DNA of 64,000 bases from Candidatus Kosakonia sp. 282A-S69 (GTDB lineage: Bacteria > Pseudomonadota > Gammaproteobacteria > Enterobacterales > Enterobacteriaceae), in the NCBI RefSeq assembly GCF_029433855.1, contig NZ_JAROAU010000001.1, positions 115,508-179,507 of the forward strand, in the 5' to 3' direction. Of this stretch, positions 40,606-52,426 are shown one piece after another. Under the pieces are notes generated by a model, which worked only from the letters and a program-made list of their open reading frames with translations, searched no databases and was not told the origin of the DNA. The position numbers and the translations under genes were made by a program. Numbering within the stretch: position 1 is the stretch's first letter; each line of letters starts with the position of its first letter.

Positions 40606-41336
40606 TATGCGCGTGCTTCCAGCATCAAACGTTTCATCTCTGCCACCGCCTCTTTCAGGCCGCTCATCACCGCACGGCCAATAATTGCGTGTCCGATATT
40701 CAGCTCGTGCATCTCTGGCAGCGCGGCGATAGCTTTTACGTTGTGGTAGGTCAGACCGTGACCGGCGTTCACTTTCAGCCCAAGGCTGGCGGCATAGGTC
40801 GCGGCATTGGCGATGCGTTCCAGCTCTTTCGCCTGCGCGGCCTCGTTTTCAGCATCCGCGTAACAGCCGGTGTGGATTTCGATCCAGGGCGCGCCCACTT
40901 CCGCTGCGGCTTTGATCTGCGCGTGATCAGCATCGATAAACAGCGATACCAGAATGCCCGCCTGCGCCAGGCGCTGGCAGGCATCGCGCATTTTGTCGCG
41001 CTGACCGGCCACGTCCAGCCCGCCTTCGGTGGTCACTTCCTGACGTTTTTCCGGCACCAGGCAGCAGAAGTGCGGCCTGGTTTCACACGCAATTGCCAGC
41101 ATCTCATCGGTAACGGCCATTTCAAGGTTCATGCGCGTGTGCAGCGTCTGGCGCAGGATACGCACGTCTCTGTCGGTAATATGGCGACGATCTTCACGCA
41201 GATGGACGGTAATGCCATCGGCTCCCGCCTGCTCGGCAATAAAGGCCGCTTGCACCGGATCCGGGTAGGCGGTACCGCGCGCGTTGCGCAGAGTGGCAAT
41301 GTGATCGATGTTTACGCCCAACAGTAATTCAGCCAT
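40605..41336 (-). CDS. pdxJ: Pyridoxine 5'-phosphate synthase
   Basis: Condenses 3-amino-1-hydroxyacetone phosphate with deoxyxylulose phosphate to form pyridoxine phosphate. It has 243 residues as a TIM barrel. Landmarks are [16 protein letters not shown] at the N-terminus, the ligand loop HLREDRRHI and the C-terminal phosphate site NAGHGL and IGRAVMSGL. Same operon as recO and acpS. Confidence 0.97.
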
Positions 41337-41401
41337 GACAATCCTCAGTTTCGCAAAATTTCCGGCGCGGGCTTCGCCCCGCCTGGTCTGTGATCCTGCC
41401 G

Positions 41402-42109
41402 CTAGCGCTTAGGTACGAACTGCCGGAATAACTCCCGGCTTTTTAGCGGCTTGCCTCCAAGATACGGCTTCAGGGCAATGCGGGTAAAGCGCTTTGCGGC
41501 GCGCAGCGTGTCGCTGTCCGGAAACTCCCGCTCGGAGAGCGCGCGTAAATGTCTTCCGGTGAAGGTGGTGTTGTCGACCACTACGCTTGCGATAAAGCCC
41601 TTCTCTTCGCGGTAGCGATAGGTCATGCCATCTTCCACCGCCTCACCGCTCCCCGCACAGTGCAGAAAATCGACGCCGTAACCGAGATGGCCGAGCAGCG
41701 CCAGCTCAAAGCGACGCAGCACCGGCTCCGGCGAGCCACTGACGCCGGCCAGCGCCTGGATACAGTGCAGGTAATCAAAAAAGAGTTCGGAGAAGCGTGT
41801 CTCATGCTCCAGCACGCGGGAGATGAGTTCGTTGACATAGAGACCGCTGTAGAGGGTGATGCCGCTTAACGGCAGCGCCAGTGAGACGGCTTCGGCGCTA
41901 CGCAGGGTTTTGACTTCACCACGCCCGCCAAAGCGCACCAGCAGAGGCGTAAAAGGCTGTAAGGCACCTTTGAGGTTGGAACGTTTGGAGCGTGCGCCTT
42001 TAGCAACCAGGCGCACACGACCGGACTCTTCCGTGAAGAGATCCAGCATTAAGCTGGTTTCGCTCCAGGGACGGCTATGAAGAACGAAGGCACGCTGCCA
42101 TCCCTCCAT
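41402..42109 (-). CDS. recO: DNA repair protein RecO
   Basis: Loads RecA on SSB-coated DNA in the RecFOR pathway. It has 235 residues: an N-terminal OB fold and a helical domain with cysteines. It ends at FVPKR, about seven residues before the end of E. coli RecO, a minor C-terminal shortening. Follows era after 10 bases. Confidence 0.95.
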   Translation of the reverse strand: MEGWQRAFVLHSRPWSETSLMLDLFTEESGRVRLVAKGARSKRSNLKGALQPFTPLLVRFGGRGEVKTLRSAEAVSLALPLSGITLYSGLYVNELISRVLEHETRFSELFFDYLHCIQALAGVSGSPEPVLRRFELALLGHLGYGVDFLHCAGSGEAVEDGMTYRYREEKGFIASVVVDNTTFTGRHLRALSEREFPDSDTLRAAKRFTRIALKPYLGGKPLKSRELFRQFVPKR

Positions 42110-42119
42110 TCGGTGTTAC

Positions 42120-43711
<1,592 letters not shown>

Positions 43712-43739
43712 TTACCAATAAATAAATGCGTCAACAATG

Positions 43740-43785
43740 CAGCACACGAAACCGACCTGAAGAACCAACGCGGTTTCGTGTGCTG
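43740..43785 (-). promoter_or_regulatory. RNase III-type hairpin in the rnc leader
   Basis: A perfect 15-bp stem CAGCACACGAAACCG/CGGTTTCGTGTGCTG (43740-43754 with 43771-43785) has a 16-base loop, 32 bases before the rnc start. E. coli rnc is autoregulated by RNase III cleavage of such a leader stem. The sequence is seen; the function is by analogy. Confidence 0.75.
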
Positions 43786-43882
43786 TGGCACCCGGAGGGC
43801 CAGCCTTAAACTTCGGGGGAATATTCTATACGCAACGAGGAGGGATGTCGTTAGTAAGAAGGGAATAATCCTGGAAATAATT

Positions 43883-43911
43883 CGGGGCGCAATAAGCGTA
43901 ATTACGCCCCG
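43883..43911 (-). terminator. Hairpin after lepB
   Basis: Stem CGGGGCG/CGCCCCG (43883-43889 with 43905-43911), six bases after the lepB stop on the minus strand. The T-run is weak, so it may attenuate or protect mRNA rather than terminate fully before rnc. Confidence 0.55.
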
Positions 43912-43916
43912 CTGAA

Positions 43917-44891
43917 TCAATGAATTCCGCCGATACGATTCAGGCGCACGCCTGTCGGCCATTCACCTTCCTGTTTCTCGAAACTCATCCAGATTGCCGT
44001 CGCGCGCCCAACCAGATTGGCTTCCGGAACAAAGCCCCAGTAGCGGCTGTCTGCGCTGTTATCGCGGTTGTCACCCATCATAAAGTAGTGACCCGGCGGC
44101 ACAATCCAGGTGGCCAGCGGCTGGTTCTGCTGACGGTAGTAAATACCGAGCTGATCCTGCGCGATAGGTACGTTGAGAATGCGGTGCGTTACGTCGCCCA
44201 GCGTCTCTTTACGCTCGGTGAGCCGCACACCGTCTGCCATGCTCTGCCCTTTTGCCATCTGGAAGAAGCCGCTGCTCGCTTCGCCGCCGTTACGACGGCC
44301 AAAGGTCTGCACAAAATCGCTCTCTTCCACATTGCTGTAGGTTACAGGCAGCGCATTGCCACACGCCTGACCAGAACTGCAATTTGGCTGCACGGTAACC
44401 TGTTTAGTCACCGGATCGTAGCTCACTTTATCGCCCGGCAGGCCGACCACACGCTTGATGTAATCCAGACGCGGATCGTCCGGATACTTAAATACCGCTA
44501 TGTCGCCGCGTTTCGGATGACCGGTTTCGATCAGCGTTTTCTGGTAAATAGGATCTTTGATGCCGTAGGCAAACTTCTCCACCAGAATAAAATCGCCGAT
44601 CAGAAGCGTTGGCATCATGGAGCCTGACGGGATCTGAAAGGGTTCATAGATAAATGAACGCACCACCAGCACAATTGCCAGCACCGGAAAGACCGAGGCG
44701 CCCGTCTCCAGCCAGCCCGGTTTCGGACCAACTTTTTTCAGCGTCTTCGCATCAAGCGCATCGCCCGTCGCTGCCTGCGCAGCGGCCTGACGCTCCCGGC
44801 GTTTCGGTGCAAAAATAAACTTATCCAGGCACCATAAAAAACCCGTCACCAGCGTCGCGATCACCAGGATCAGGGCAAACATGTTCGCCAT
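43917..44891 (-). CDS. lepB: Signal peptidase I
   Basis: Inner-membrane protease that removes signal peptides from secreted proteins. It has 324 residues with two N-terminal membrane segments (about 4-22 and 62-77). Catalytic Ser91 is in PSGSMMPTL and the general base Lys146 in DYIKRVVG. lepA is immediately upstream, with a gap of 15 bases. Confidence 0.98.
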   Translation of the reverse strand: MANMFALILVIATLVTGFLWCLDKFIFAPKRRERQAAAQAATGDALDAKTLKKVGPKPGWLETGASVFPVLAIVLVVRSFIYEPFQIPSGSMMPTLLIGDFILVEKFAYGIKDPIYQKTLIETGHPKRGDIAVFKYPDDPRLDYIKRVVGLPGDKVSYDPVTKQVTVQPNCSSGQACGNALPVTYSNVEESDFVQTFGRRNGGEASSGFFQMAKGQSMADGVRLTERKETLGDVTHRILNVPIAQDQLGIYYRQQNQPLATWIVPPGHYFMMGDNRDNSADSRYWGFVPEANLVGRATAIWMSFEKQEGEWPTGVRLNRIGGIH

Positions 44892-44906
44892 GCCAACTCC
44901 TTTAGG

Positions 44907-46706
44907 TTATTTGCTCTCTTTGCCAACATGGAGAATGGCGAGGAACGCTTCCTGCGGCAGCTCGACGTTACCGACCTGCTTCATGCGTTTCTTACCCTCT
45001 TTCTGTTTCTGCAACAGCTTTTTCTTACGGCTGACGTCACCGCCGTAGCACTTCGCCAGCACGTTTTTACGCAGCTGCTTCACGGTTGAGCGGGCAATAA
45101 TGTGGTTGCCGATCGCCGCCTGGATCGCGATATCAAACTGCTGACGCGGGATCAGATCTTTCATCTTTTCGACCAGTTCGCGGCCGCGATATGGCGCGTT
45201 ATCGTTGTGGGTGATCAGCGCCAGCGCATCCACGCGCTCGCCATTGATCAGCACGTCAACGCGTACCATGTTGGAGGCCTGGAAACGCTTGAAGTTGTAA
45301 TCCAGCGAGGCGTAGCCGCGCGAGGTGGACTTCAGACGGTCAAAGAAGTCGAGCACCACTTCCGCCATTGGGATTTCGTAGGTCAGCGCTACCTGTTTAC
45401 CGTGGTAAACCATGTTGGTCTGCACGCCACGTTTTTCGATACAGAGCGTGATAACGTTGCCGAGGAACTCCTGCGGCAGCAGCATATGACACTCGGCGAT
45501 CGGCTCGCGCAGCTCTTCGATGTTGTTCAGCGGCGGCAGCTTGGAAGGGCTGTCGACGTAGATCACCTCTTTGTTGGTGGTCTGCACTTCATACACAACG
45601 GTCGGTGCCGTGGTGATGAGGTCGAGATCGTATTCACGCTCCAGACGCTCCTGGATGATCTCCATATGCAGCAGGCCAAGGAAGCCGCAGCGGAAACCGA
45701 AGCCGAGCGCGGTGGAGCTTTCCGGTTCATAGAACAGAGAGGCATCGTTGAGGCTCAGCTTGCCGAGGGCGTCACGGAAGTTCTCATAGTCGTCGGAGCT
45801 GACCGGGAAGAGACCGGCGTAAACCTGCGGTTTCACCTTTTTAAAGCCGGGCAGCGCTTTGTCTGCCGGGTTACGGGCAGCGGTCAGGGTATCCCCTACC
45901 GGCGCGCCGAGGATATCTTTGATGGCGCAGACTAACCAGCCTACTTCGCCGCACTTCAGTTCGGTACGGTCGATCTGCTTCGGCGTGAAGATACCGAGAC
46001 GGTCAGCGTTATAGACCTGCCCGGTGCTCATCACTTTGATTTTGTCGCCTTTACGCATGGTGCCGTTTTTAATACGCACCAGCGAGACCACGCCGAGGTA
46101 GTTATCGAACCAGGAGTCGATGATCAGCGCCTGCAGCGGAGCGTCAGGATCGCCTTCCGGCGGCGGAATGTCGCGCACGAGGCGCTCGAGCACGTCAGGT
46201 ACACCAACGCCGGTTTTCGCCGAGCAGCGCACCGCATCGGTGGCGTCGATGCCGACAATATCTTCAATCTCTTCCGCCACGCGCTCAGGATCGGCAGCCG
46301 GCAGGTCGATTTTGTTTAACACCGGCACCACTTCCAGATCCATCTCCATCGCGGTGTAGCAGTTCGCCAGTGTCTGCGCTTCCACGCCCTGGCCTGCATC
46401 AACCACCAGCAGCGCACCTTCACAGGCGGCCAGCGAGCGGGAGACTTCGTAGGAGAAGTCGACGTGACCCGGGGTGTCGATAAAGTTCAGTTGATAGGTT
46501 TCGCCATCGGTGGCTTTGTAATCCAGCGTCACGCTCTGGGCTTTAATGGTAATGCCGCGTTCGCGCTCAAGATCCATGGAGTCCAGCACCTGGGCTGCCA
46601 TTTCGCGATCGGAAAGACCACCGCAAATCTGAATAATACGGTCAGACAGCGTCGATTTACCGTGGTCGATGTGAGCGATGATCGAAAAGTTACGAATATT
46701 CTTCAT
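44907..46706 (-). CDS. lepA: Elongation factor 4 (LepA)
   Basis: Ribosomal GTPase that assists translation and initiation or ribosome assembly. It has 599 residues. The G-domain motifs are [18 protein letters not shown] and NKIDLP. Domain IV is the LepA-specific C-terminus ending [13 protein letters not shown]. First gene of the lepA-lepB pair. Confidence 0.98.
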   Translation of the reverse strand: MKNIRNFSIIAHIDHGKSTLSDRIIQICGGLSDREMAAQVLDSMDLERERGITIKAQSVTLDYKATDGETYQLNFIDTPGHVDFSYEVSRSLAACEGALLVVDAGQGVEAQTLANCYTAMEMDLEVVPVLNKIDLPAADPERVAEEIEDIVGIDATDAVRCSAKTGVGVPDVLERLVRDIPPPEGDPDAPLQALIIDSWFDNYLGVVSLVRIKNGTMRKGDKIKVMSTGQVYNADRLGIFTPKQIDRTELKCGEVGWLVCAIKDILGAPVGDTLTAARNPADKALPGFKKVKPQVYAGLFPVSSDDYENFRDALGKLSLNDASLFYEPESSTALGFGFRCGFLGLLHMEIIQERLEREYDLDLITTAPTVVYEVQTTNKEVIYVDSPSKLPPLNNIEELREPIAECHMLLPQEFLGNVITLCIEKRGVQTNMVYHGKQVALTYEIPMAEVVLDFFDRLKSTSRGYASLDYNFKRFQASNMVRVDVLINGERVDALALITHNDNAPYRGRELVEKMKDLIPRQQFDIAIQAAIGNHIIARSTVKQLRKNVLAKCYGGDVSRKKKLLQKQKEGKKRMKQVGNVELPQEAFLAILHVGKESK

Positions 46707-46850
46707 AGAGTGAGATTTTATGCCTTACGAGTAACTAAGAGGCCTGTTCGCGCCTGACGTCAATGTACTGAAACGCCGCATTCTACACTACAACCACAAC
46801 GCGGGGAAATGCTCAAACCGCCCACGCTTTGTAAGCAGTAACAGGCAGGA

Positions 46851-47330
46851 TCAGGGACGGCTTTCAGCGGATGCGTCATCGACGCGGATAAGGTTCGGCG
46901 GCAGGCCGACGCTGAGGATTATGGGCTGCCATTCACTACGGGTAGCAAGCTTTGGCGAGAGACCGCGTGCCAGCAGAAAACCGCCGATTCCGCCCAGCAC
47001 GGCACCGGAAAACGCCGCCATATCGTTACCGAAAAGTGTCTGAAACAGCGCGCCCATGAGAAACAGGCCAAGCAGCGGCGTCATGTAGACTAATACTGCG
47101 GAACCCAGCAGGCTGCTTTCGGCAATGCCCAGCTCCACTTTCTGCCCCGGCTCCAGCGGCTCAGCGCAAGGGACAGCGATCGTATGGGTAGTTTGGGGAC
47201 CAAGCTTGTTGAGTACGCGGCTGCCGCAGCCGGCGCGCGAGGCGCAGCTGCTGCAGGAGGCTTTCACGTCACATTCGACCAGCGCCTGGCCATGTTGCCA
47301 GGAGACGACGGTTGCCCACTCTTTAATCAT
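46851..47330 (-). CDS. rseC: SoxR-reducing / sigma-E regulatory protein RseC
   Basis: Inner-membrane protein implicated in sigma-E control and in reduction of SoxR. It has 159 residues. A cysteine-rich N-terminal part (CDVKASCSSCASRAGCGS) is followed by two membrane segments (about 75-95 and 102-122). The start overlaps the rseB stop (ATGA). Confidence 0.93.
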   Translation of the reverse strand: MIKEWATVVSWQHGQALVECDVKASCSSCASRAGCGSRVLNKLGPQTTHTIAVPCAEPLEPGQKVELGIAESSLLGSAVLVYMTPLLGLFLMGALFQTLFGNDMAAFSGAVLGGIGGFLLARGLSPKLATRSEWQPIILSVGLPPNLIRVDDASAESRP

Positions 47331-48280
47331 TGCGCGGCCCTGAATTTGACGTTATCTGCAATGCGTTTTGCCGTTTGCGGCGGCAACTCGCCCACGATGG
47401 TAATTTCGGCGTTGTCACGCACGGTGGTGCTGACGGTGCGTCGACCGGTGCGCAGCATCTGGTCGCTGCTGTTCTGGTTCGCACGGTTGATATTGACCGA
47501 GAAGCTGAACAATCCATCGGAGTAGAGGCGTGACTCGACGGGCACATCAACGGTCGGAAGCTGCCGGCGACTACTGGCAACTTCGGTGAAGCCCTGCGGC
47601 AGCCATGACGGCACCCAGTTAAAGTTCACTTTGTCGCCCGTCGGCACCGAGAGCAGCGGCGGCAGGCTCGCTTTCGCCAGCGTTTGCATGCTGTCGCTCA
47701 CCTGACCATTGACGTTAAAGGCGATCACGCGGAACTGCTCAAGGGTCTCGCCATCACGATCGAGCAGATCGACGCGCATCGGCAACCGGCTCTCTTCATC
47801 CATCCAGACAATGTAGCTATAGCGCGTACCGTCACGTGCCACAACGCGGATAACCTCACACAGCCTGTCGGCAATGCGCGTGCGCCCGACGGAGATAAAG
47901 TCATAGTACGGCGAGAGGCGTTTAAAGTCGGTATAGACCAGCGACGGCAGAGAATCAACGATGTAGTTACCGTTGAGCGTGAAGGGCTCGAGGCCGGGCT
48001 CGAAGTAGCTGATCTCATTGCCGCGCTGCACCACTTCGCGGCGCGGGCCATCCATCTGCAACAGCTGCGCAAGCGCCTGGTTGTTGAGGCGCGCATGACG
48101 ATAGCGCAGCGATTCGACACCCTGTTTGTTGATGCTGATAAAGGAGAGTTCGTAATTGAGGGACTGGCTCGCTACATTCATCTGCTGTAACAACGCCCCG
48201 GATGAAACATCAGCCGAGGCGTTAGTTGAGCAAAGTAGACCAGCAGCCACAAAAGAGAGGGCACACCAAAGTTGCTTCAT
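47327..48280 (-). CDS. rseB: Sigma-E regulatory protein RseB
   Basis: Periplasmic protein that binds the RseA periplasmic domain and protects it from DegS until it senses mislocalised lipopolysaccharide. It has 317 residues with a signal peptide at about 1-23 (cleavage after NASA). The start shares one base with the rseA stop. Confidence 0.96.
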   Translation of the reverse strand: MKQLWCALSFVAAGLLCSTNASADVSSGALLQQMNVASQSLNYELSFISINKQGVESLRYRHARLNNQALAQLLQMDGPRREVVQRGNEISYFEPGLEPFTLNGNYIVDSLPSLVYTDFKRLSPYYDFISVGRTRIADRLCEVIRVVARDGTRYSYIVWMDEESRLPMRVDLLDRDGETLEQFRVIAFNVNGQVSDSMQTLAKASLPPLLSVPTGDKVNFNWVPSWLPQGFTEVASSRRQLPTVDVPVESRLYSDGLFSFSVNINRANQNSSDQMLRTGRRTVSTTVRDNAEITIVGELPPQTAKRIADNVKFRAAQ

Positions 48281-48930
48281 TACTGCGATTGCGTTCCTAA
48301 GGTTTGATTTCCTGGCACCTGGACAGCGGCCTGCTGAGTCTGCGCCTGTTCAAACTGAAGCTGCTCAGCGTGAAGACGGCGTTGCAGTTCGTAATCCTGC
48401 AGCATCGCATTGATGCGACGACGCTGTTCCTGAACCTGCTGCTGCTGACCGGCACTGGCCGTTGCATCAGCCGGAACGCCCAGGCTCACCGGGCTGGCTT
48501 TGCCCATCATCGGCAGTGTGTTGAACACTGGCGCTTCGGGCTGCTGGGTTGATTCAGCCTGGCCATTATAGTGCTGAACGCCAACAATGACAGCTAACGA
48601 TACACAGGCCGCAACGCCCATCTGGGTAAGCTGACTCGCCCACGGGCGCACTTTATGCCAGAAGGGCATATTCTGCCATTGCTGCGGTGCCGGCTGTGCT
48701 TCAGGGATGAGCGGCGTCGCAGGTTGTACGGCATCACTCTCAATCGCAGCCATAACCCGATCTGAGATATCGAAATGCAGCAGGTCGGCAGTGTCGCCAC
48801 GCATTGAATCACGGATGAGGTGATAACTCTCCCAGGTTCGCTGCATTTCTGGATCACGGGACAGCTCACTGAGCAGTTCGTTATCCAGCGTCTCACCATC
48901 CATTAAAGCGGAAAGTTTTTCTTTCTGCAT
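48280..48930 (-). CDS. rseA: Anti-sigma-E factor RseA
   Basis: Membrane anti-sigma factor that holds sigma-E until cut by DegS and RseP. It has 216 residues from the ATG at 48928-48930 (MQKEKLSALMDGE), the same length as E. coli. The cytoplasmic domain is at 1-90, a membrane segment at about 101-118, then a Gln-rich periplasmic part. The known DegS cleavage pair Val148-Ser149 is present in ASPVSLGV. Confidence 0.97.
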   Translation of the reverse strand: MQKEKLSALMDGETLDNELLSELSRDPEMQRTWESYHLIRDSMRGDTADLLHFDISDRVMAAIESDAVQPATPLIPEAQPAPQQWQNMPFWHKVRPWASQLTQMGVAACVSLAVIVGVQHYNGQAESTQQPEAPVFNTLPMMGKASPVSLGVPADATASAGQQQQVQEQRRRINAMLQDYELQRRLHAEQLQFEQAQTQQAAVQVPGNQTLGTQSQ

Positions 48931-48961
48931 GCCTAATACCTTTTCCAGTATCCCGCTATCG

Positions 48962-49537
48962 TCAACGCCTGATAAGCGGTTGAACTTTATTATCAATGGC
49001 TTCCCGCGCGCGGAAGATACGAGAACGAACTGTACCCACCGGGCAATCCATGATGACCGCTATCTCTTCATAGCTTAGGCCATCCAGCTCCCGTAACGTA
49101 ATTGCCATACGTAAATCCTCCGGGAGAGACTCAATAGTGCGGAAAACAATTTGTCGCAGTTCTTCTGACAACATTAAGTTCTCAGGGTTCGAAATTTCTT
49201 TCAGCGCGCCGCCGCTCTCAAAGTTTTCCGCTTCATTCGCATCCACATCGCTGGAGGGCGGCCTGCGCCCCTGAGCAACCAGGTAATTTTTCGCTGTATT
49301 CACAGCAATACGGTAGAGCCAGGTATAAAAAGCGCTATCCCCCCTGAAAGAATCAAGCGCGCGATAGGCTTTAATAAAGGACTCTTGCACTACGTCAGGC
49401 ACATCGCCTGAAGGGACATAACGGGAAACCAGACTCGCCACTTTGTGCTGGTAGCGCACCACCAGTAAGTTAAAGGCTTTCTGATCTCCCTTCTGGACCC
49501 TTTCAACAAGAATCTGATCCGTTAACTGCTCGCTCAT
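48962..49537 (-). CDS. rpoE: Sigma-E factor RpoE
   Basis: ECF sigma factor for the envelope stress response. It has 191 residues from the ATG at 49535-49537 (MSEQLTDQIL). Region 2 has DVVQESFIKAYRAL and region 4 has LSYEEIAVIMDCPVGTVRSR. First gene of rpoE-rseABC, 31 bases before rseA. It has its own sigma-E promoter. Confidence 0.98.
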   Translation of the reverse strand: MSEQLTDQILVERVQKGDQKAFNLLVVRYQHKVASLVSRYVPSGDVPDVVQESFIKAYRALDSFRGDSAFYTWLYRIAVNTAKNYLVAQGRRPPSSDVDANEAENFESGGALKEISNPENLMLSEELRQIVFRTIESLPEDLRMAITLRELDGLSYEEIAVIMDCPVGTVRSRIFRAREAIDNKVQPLIRR

Positions 49538-49694
49538 CCGAGGTAAAGTCTCCCCAAAACCCATTTCCACGCGTAGCCAGAACGCCACTCCAAAACTGCA
49601 TTATGAGCAAGCAGCCAATTAGAGAGCAGACCGGTAAGAAAGTTCCGTCACGCCTTTGTTTTTGTGCAGGGTTGCGCAGAACTTTCGTTATCAC
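49503..49694 (-). CDS. Possible rpoE leader peptide (RseD-like)
   Basis: An open frame of up to 63 codons from a GTG at 49692-49694 overlaps the first 35 bases of rpoE in another frame. In E. coli a short leader frame (rseD) at this position couples translation to rpoE. I cannot confirm the start or sequence match, and the sigma-E promoter lies inside this frame, so only longer transcripts could carry it all. Confidence 0.35.
   Translation of the reverse strand: MITKVLRNPAQKQRRDGTFLPVCSLIGCLLIMQFWSGVLATRGNGFWGDFTSDERAVNGSDSC
49619..49644 (-). promoter_or_regulatory. Sigma-E promoter of rpoE
   Basis: On the minus strand GGAACTT (49644-49638), a 16-bp spacer and TCTAA (49623-49619) match the sigma-E consensus exactly. 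This gives a start near 49612 and a leader of about 75 bases, consistent with known autoactivation. Confidence 0.87.
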
Positions 49695-49932
49695 TCATTA
49701 TAAGTCTGCCCACCACATGCACCCTGTTCTCAAAGAAAAGACCTTAAGATCGCCAGAGATTACCGCACTAATGCTTTTTTTTCATCCTTAATACACCTTA
49801 GTAAACGAACAGCCATTTCTTCGTTTCTGTCGCCTTTATTCCGACGATGACGCCCTTCATGTTTAGTGCTTAATACACAAAATAAAAAAATGTGCATTTG
49901 CTGCGCGGGTGGTGCTATTCTCGGGCAACACT

Positions 49933-49950
49933 TGTTTAGTAAATTAAACA
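49933..49950 (+). promoter_or_regulatory. NadR operator of nadB
   Basis: TGTTTA-GTAAAT-TAAACA is a perfect match to the NadR palindrome TGTTTA-N6-TAAACA and ends 4 bases before the nadB ATG. NAD-dependent repression is expected. Confidence 0.9.
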
Positions 49951-49954
49951 CACT

Positions 49955-51574
49955 ATGCAAACAACTTCTGAACTCTCCTGTGATGTGCTGGTGATTGGCA
50001 GCGGTGCGGCGGGTCTTTCCGTTGCGTTACGTCTGGCGGCGCACCACTCCGTTATCGTTTTAAGCAAAGGGCCGGTCAACGAAGGGTCAACACTCTACGC
50101 GCAGGGTGGTATTGCCGCAGTGTTTGATAAAACCGACAGCATCGCCTCCCATGTTGAAGATACGCTGATTGCCGGGGCTGGGATTGTGGATCGCCACGCG
50201 GCGGAGTTTGTCGCCAGCCATGCGCAAAACTGCGTGCAGTGGCTCATCGATCAGGGCGTAATGTTTGATACGGAGCTGAGCGAAAGCGGCGATGCCAGTT
50301 ATCACCTTACCCGCGAAGGTGGGCACAGTCATCGCCGTATTCTTCATGCTGCTGATGCAACGGGTAAAGCGGTGGAGAATACACTGGTAAGCCAGGCGAT
50401 GAGCCACCCGAATATTCGCCTGCTTGAGCGCACCAATGCGGTTGATCTGATTATCTCCGACAAAATTGGCCTGCCTGGTACGCGCCGGGTGGTGGGCGCA
50501 TGGGTGTGGAACCGCAATAAAGAGCAGGTAGAGACCTGTCGCGCAAAAGCGGTGGTGCTGGCGACCGGCGGCGCATCAAAGGTCTATCAGTACACCACCA
50601 ATCCCGATATCGCCTCCGGCGACGGCATCGCCATGGCCTGGCGCGCGGGTTGCCGGGTGGCAAATCTCGAATTTAATCAGTTTCACCCCACTGCGCTGTT
50701 TCACCCGCAGGCACGTAACTTTCTGCTGACGGAAGCACTACGCGGCGAAGGTGCACATCTGAAACGCCCGGACGGCACGCGTTTTATGCCTGACTTCGAC
50801 CCGCGCGGCGAACTCGCTCCGCGCGATGTCGTGGCGCGCGCCATCGATCATGAAATGAAACGCCTCGGCGTAGAGTGCATGTATCTGGATATCAGCCATA
50901 AACCGCCTGAGTTTGTGCGCCACCACTTCCCGATGATTTACGAGAAGCTGCTTGGCCTCGGCATCGATCTGACTAAAGAGCCGGTGCCCATTGTGCCCGC
51001 GGCGCACTACACCTGTGGCGGTGTGATGATTGACGATCGTGGCCGCACCGATGTTGATGGTCTCTATGCGGTCGGCGAAGTGAGCTACAGCGGGCTGCAC
51101 GGCGCTAATCGCATGGCCTCTAACTCACTGCTGGAGTGTCTGGTCTATGGCTGGTCAGCCGCTGAAGATATTGCCTGTCGGATGCCGAACATCGAAAGCG
51201 TGCCCGCGTTACCGGCATGGGATGAGAGCCGCGTCGATAACGCCGACGAGCGGGTGATCCTGCAACATAACTGGCATGAGCTGCGGCTATTTATGTGGGA
51301 TTACGTCGGGATTGTACGCACCACCAAACGCCTTGAGCGGGCGTTACGCCGCATTAACTTGCTACAACAGGAGATCGACGAGTATTACGCGCACTTCCGT
51401 GTGTCGAATAACCTGCTTGAAGTGCGCAACCTGGTGCAGGTGGCGGAGCTGATTGTGCGCTGCGCAATGATGCGCAAAGAGAGCCGCGGCCTGCACTACA
51501 CACTTGATTATCCGCATCAACTGCCGGAATCCGGGCCAACGGTGCTCTCGCCGCAAAGCTACATAAAGAGATAG
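49955..51574 (+). CDS. nadB: L-aspartate oxidase
   Basis: FAD enzyme that makes iminoaspartate from aspartate for quinolinate and NAD synthesis. It has 539 residues. The FAD-binding motif [13 protein letters not shown] is near the N-terminus and the succinate-dehydrogenase-like stretch PAAHYTCGG is in the middle. The 3' end overlaps convergent trmN6 by 16 bases. Confidence 0.98.
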   Translation: MQTTSELSCDVLVIGSGAAGLSVALRLAAHHSVIVLSKGPVNEGSTLYAQGGIAAVFDKTDSIASHVEDTLIAGAGIVDRHAAEFVASHAQNCVQWLIDQGVMFDTELSESGDASYHLTREGGHSHRRILHAADATGKAVENTLVSQAMSHPNIRLLERTNAVDLIISDKIGLPGTRRVVGAWVWNRNKEQVETCRAKAVVLATGGASKVYQYTTNPDIASGDGIAMAWRAGCRVANLEFNQFHPTALFHPQARNFLLTEALRGEGAHLKRPDGTRFMPDFDPRGELAPRDVVARAIDHEMKRLGVECMYLDISHKPPEFVRHHFPMIYEKLLGLGIDLTKEPVPIVPAAHYTCGGVMIDDRGRTDVDGLYAVGEVSYSGLHGANRMASNSLLECLVYGWSAAEDIACRMPNIESVPALPAWDESRVDNADERVILQHNWHELRLFMWDYVGIVRTTKRLERALRRINLLQQEIDEYYAHFRVSNNLLEVRNLVQVAELIVRCAMMRKESRGLHYTLDYPHQLPESGPTVLSPQSYIKR

Positions 51575-52296
51575 AAAGCCTGGGTCAGCGCGCTATAGCT
51601 TTCTGAATAGCGCTGATCCGCGCCGCGGATCACCAGCCTGTCGGCAAAGAGTTCGCCCTGTCGCGGCGAGAAGGCCAGCAGCACGCGGTGCGGCAAGCGT
51701 CCTTCCGTTTCTGCGACATCGGTACGCAGACGCAAATGCCAGCCGAGCTGCCGCGCTTTCTCGCTAAAACCCTCGCAGGTCTCCACCGGCAGCACCACAC
51801 AGAAAAACCCCTCTTCGGTGATAAGCGTGGCGGCGATCTCCAGTAACGTCTGGTGATCGAGAGTGGTGGTGTAGCGCGCGCGGTCGCGCTCAGGCGTGGC
51901 GCACTTAACGCCCTCTTCAAAATAGGGCGGGTTGCTGACGATGAGATCAAAACGCGCGGTGTTCTGCTGGCTCCAGGCGTGAATATCGGCGCAGTGGACG
52001 CGGATGCGATCCGCCCAAGGCGATGCCTGCACGTTCTCCTGCGCCTGCCCTGCCGCCTGCTCATCAAGCTCAACCGCATCGAGAGCGACATCGGCTGCGG
52101 TACGCTGCGCCAGCATCAGCGCCAATAAACCGCTGCCGCTACCGATATCAAGAATATGACGGGCACGGGAGACGGGAGCCCAGGCGCCTAACATCACGCC
52201 ATCGGTACCGACTTTCATGGCACAGCGGTCATGCGCGACAAAAAAAGATTTAAACGTGAAACCATCGCGGCGAAGCTGAGCCTTTGGCTGAGACAT
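51559..52296 (-). CDS. trmN6: tRNA1(Val) adenine-37 N6-methyltransferase
   Basis: Rossmann-fold methyltransferase (yfiC) that makes m6A at position 37 of tRNA-Val1. It has 245 residues. SAM-binding loop [13 protein letters not shown] and the N6-adenine active-site motif [10 protein letters not shown]. Confidence 0.95.
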   Translation of the reverse strand: MSQPKAQLRRDGFTFKSFFVAHDRCAMKVGTDGVMLGAWAPVSRARHILDIGSGSGLLALMLAQRTAADVALDAVELDEQAAGQAQENVQASPWADRIRVHCADIHAWSQQNTARFDLIVSNPPYFEEGVKCATPERDRARYTTTLDHQTLLEIAATLITEEGFFCVVLPVETCEGFSEKARQLGWHLRLRTDVAETEGRLPHRVLLAFSPRQGELFADRLVIRGADQRYSESYSALTQAFYLFM

Positions 52297-52426
52297 CTTT
52301 ACAACCTCAAAACGGAAAACCGCAGTAGCATAGGGGAAAGCGTAGCGTCAGAAAAGTGATAAGCAGACAACAGATGAAGATTGCAGCCGTAACGTCTATA
52401 ATCAGCGCCCCACACAGAGGTAGAAC

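Larger units (their letters stand above)
49538..49954. other. rpoE-nadB divergent control region
   Basis: A 417-bp interval between divergent rpoE and nadB. It holds the rpoE leader and sigma-E promoter, an AT-rich middle part, and the NadR operator before nadB. Only very short frames occur in the middle, none with support. Confidence 0.7.
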
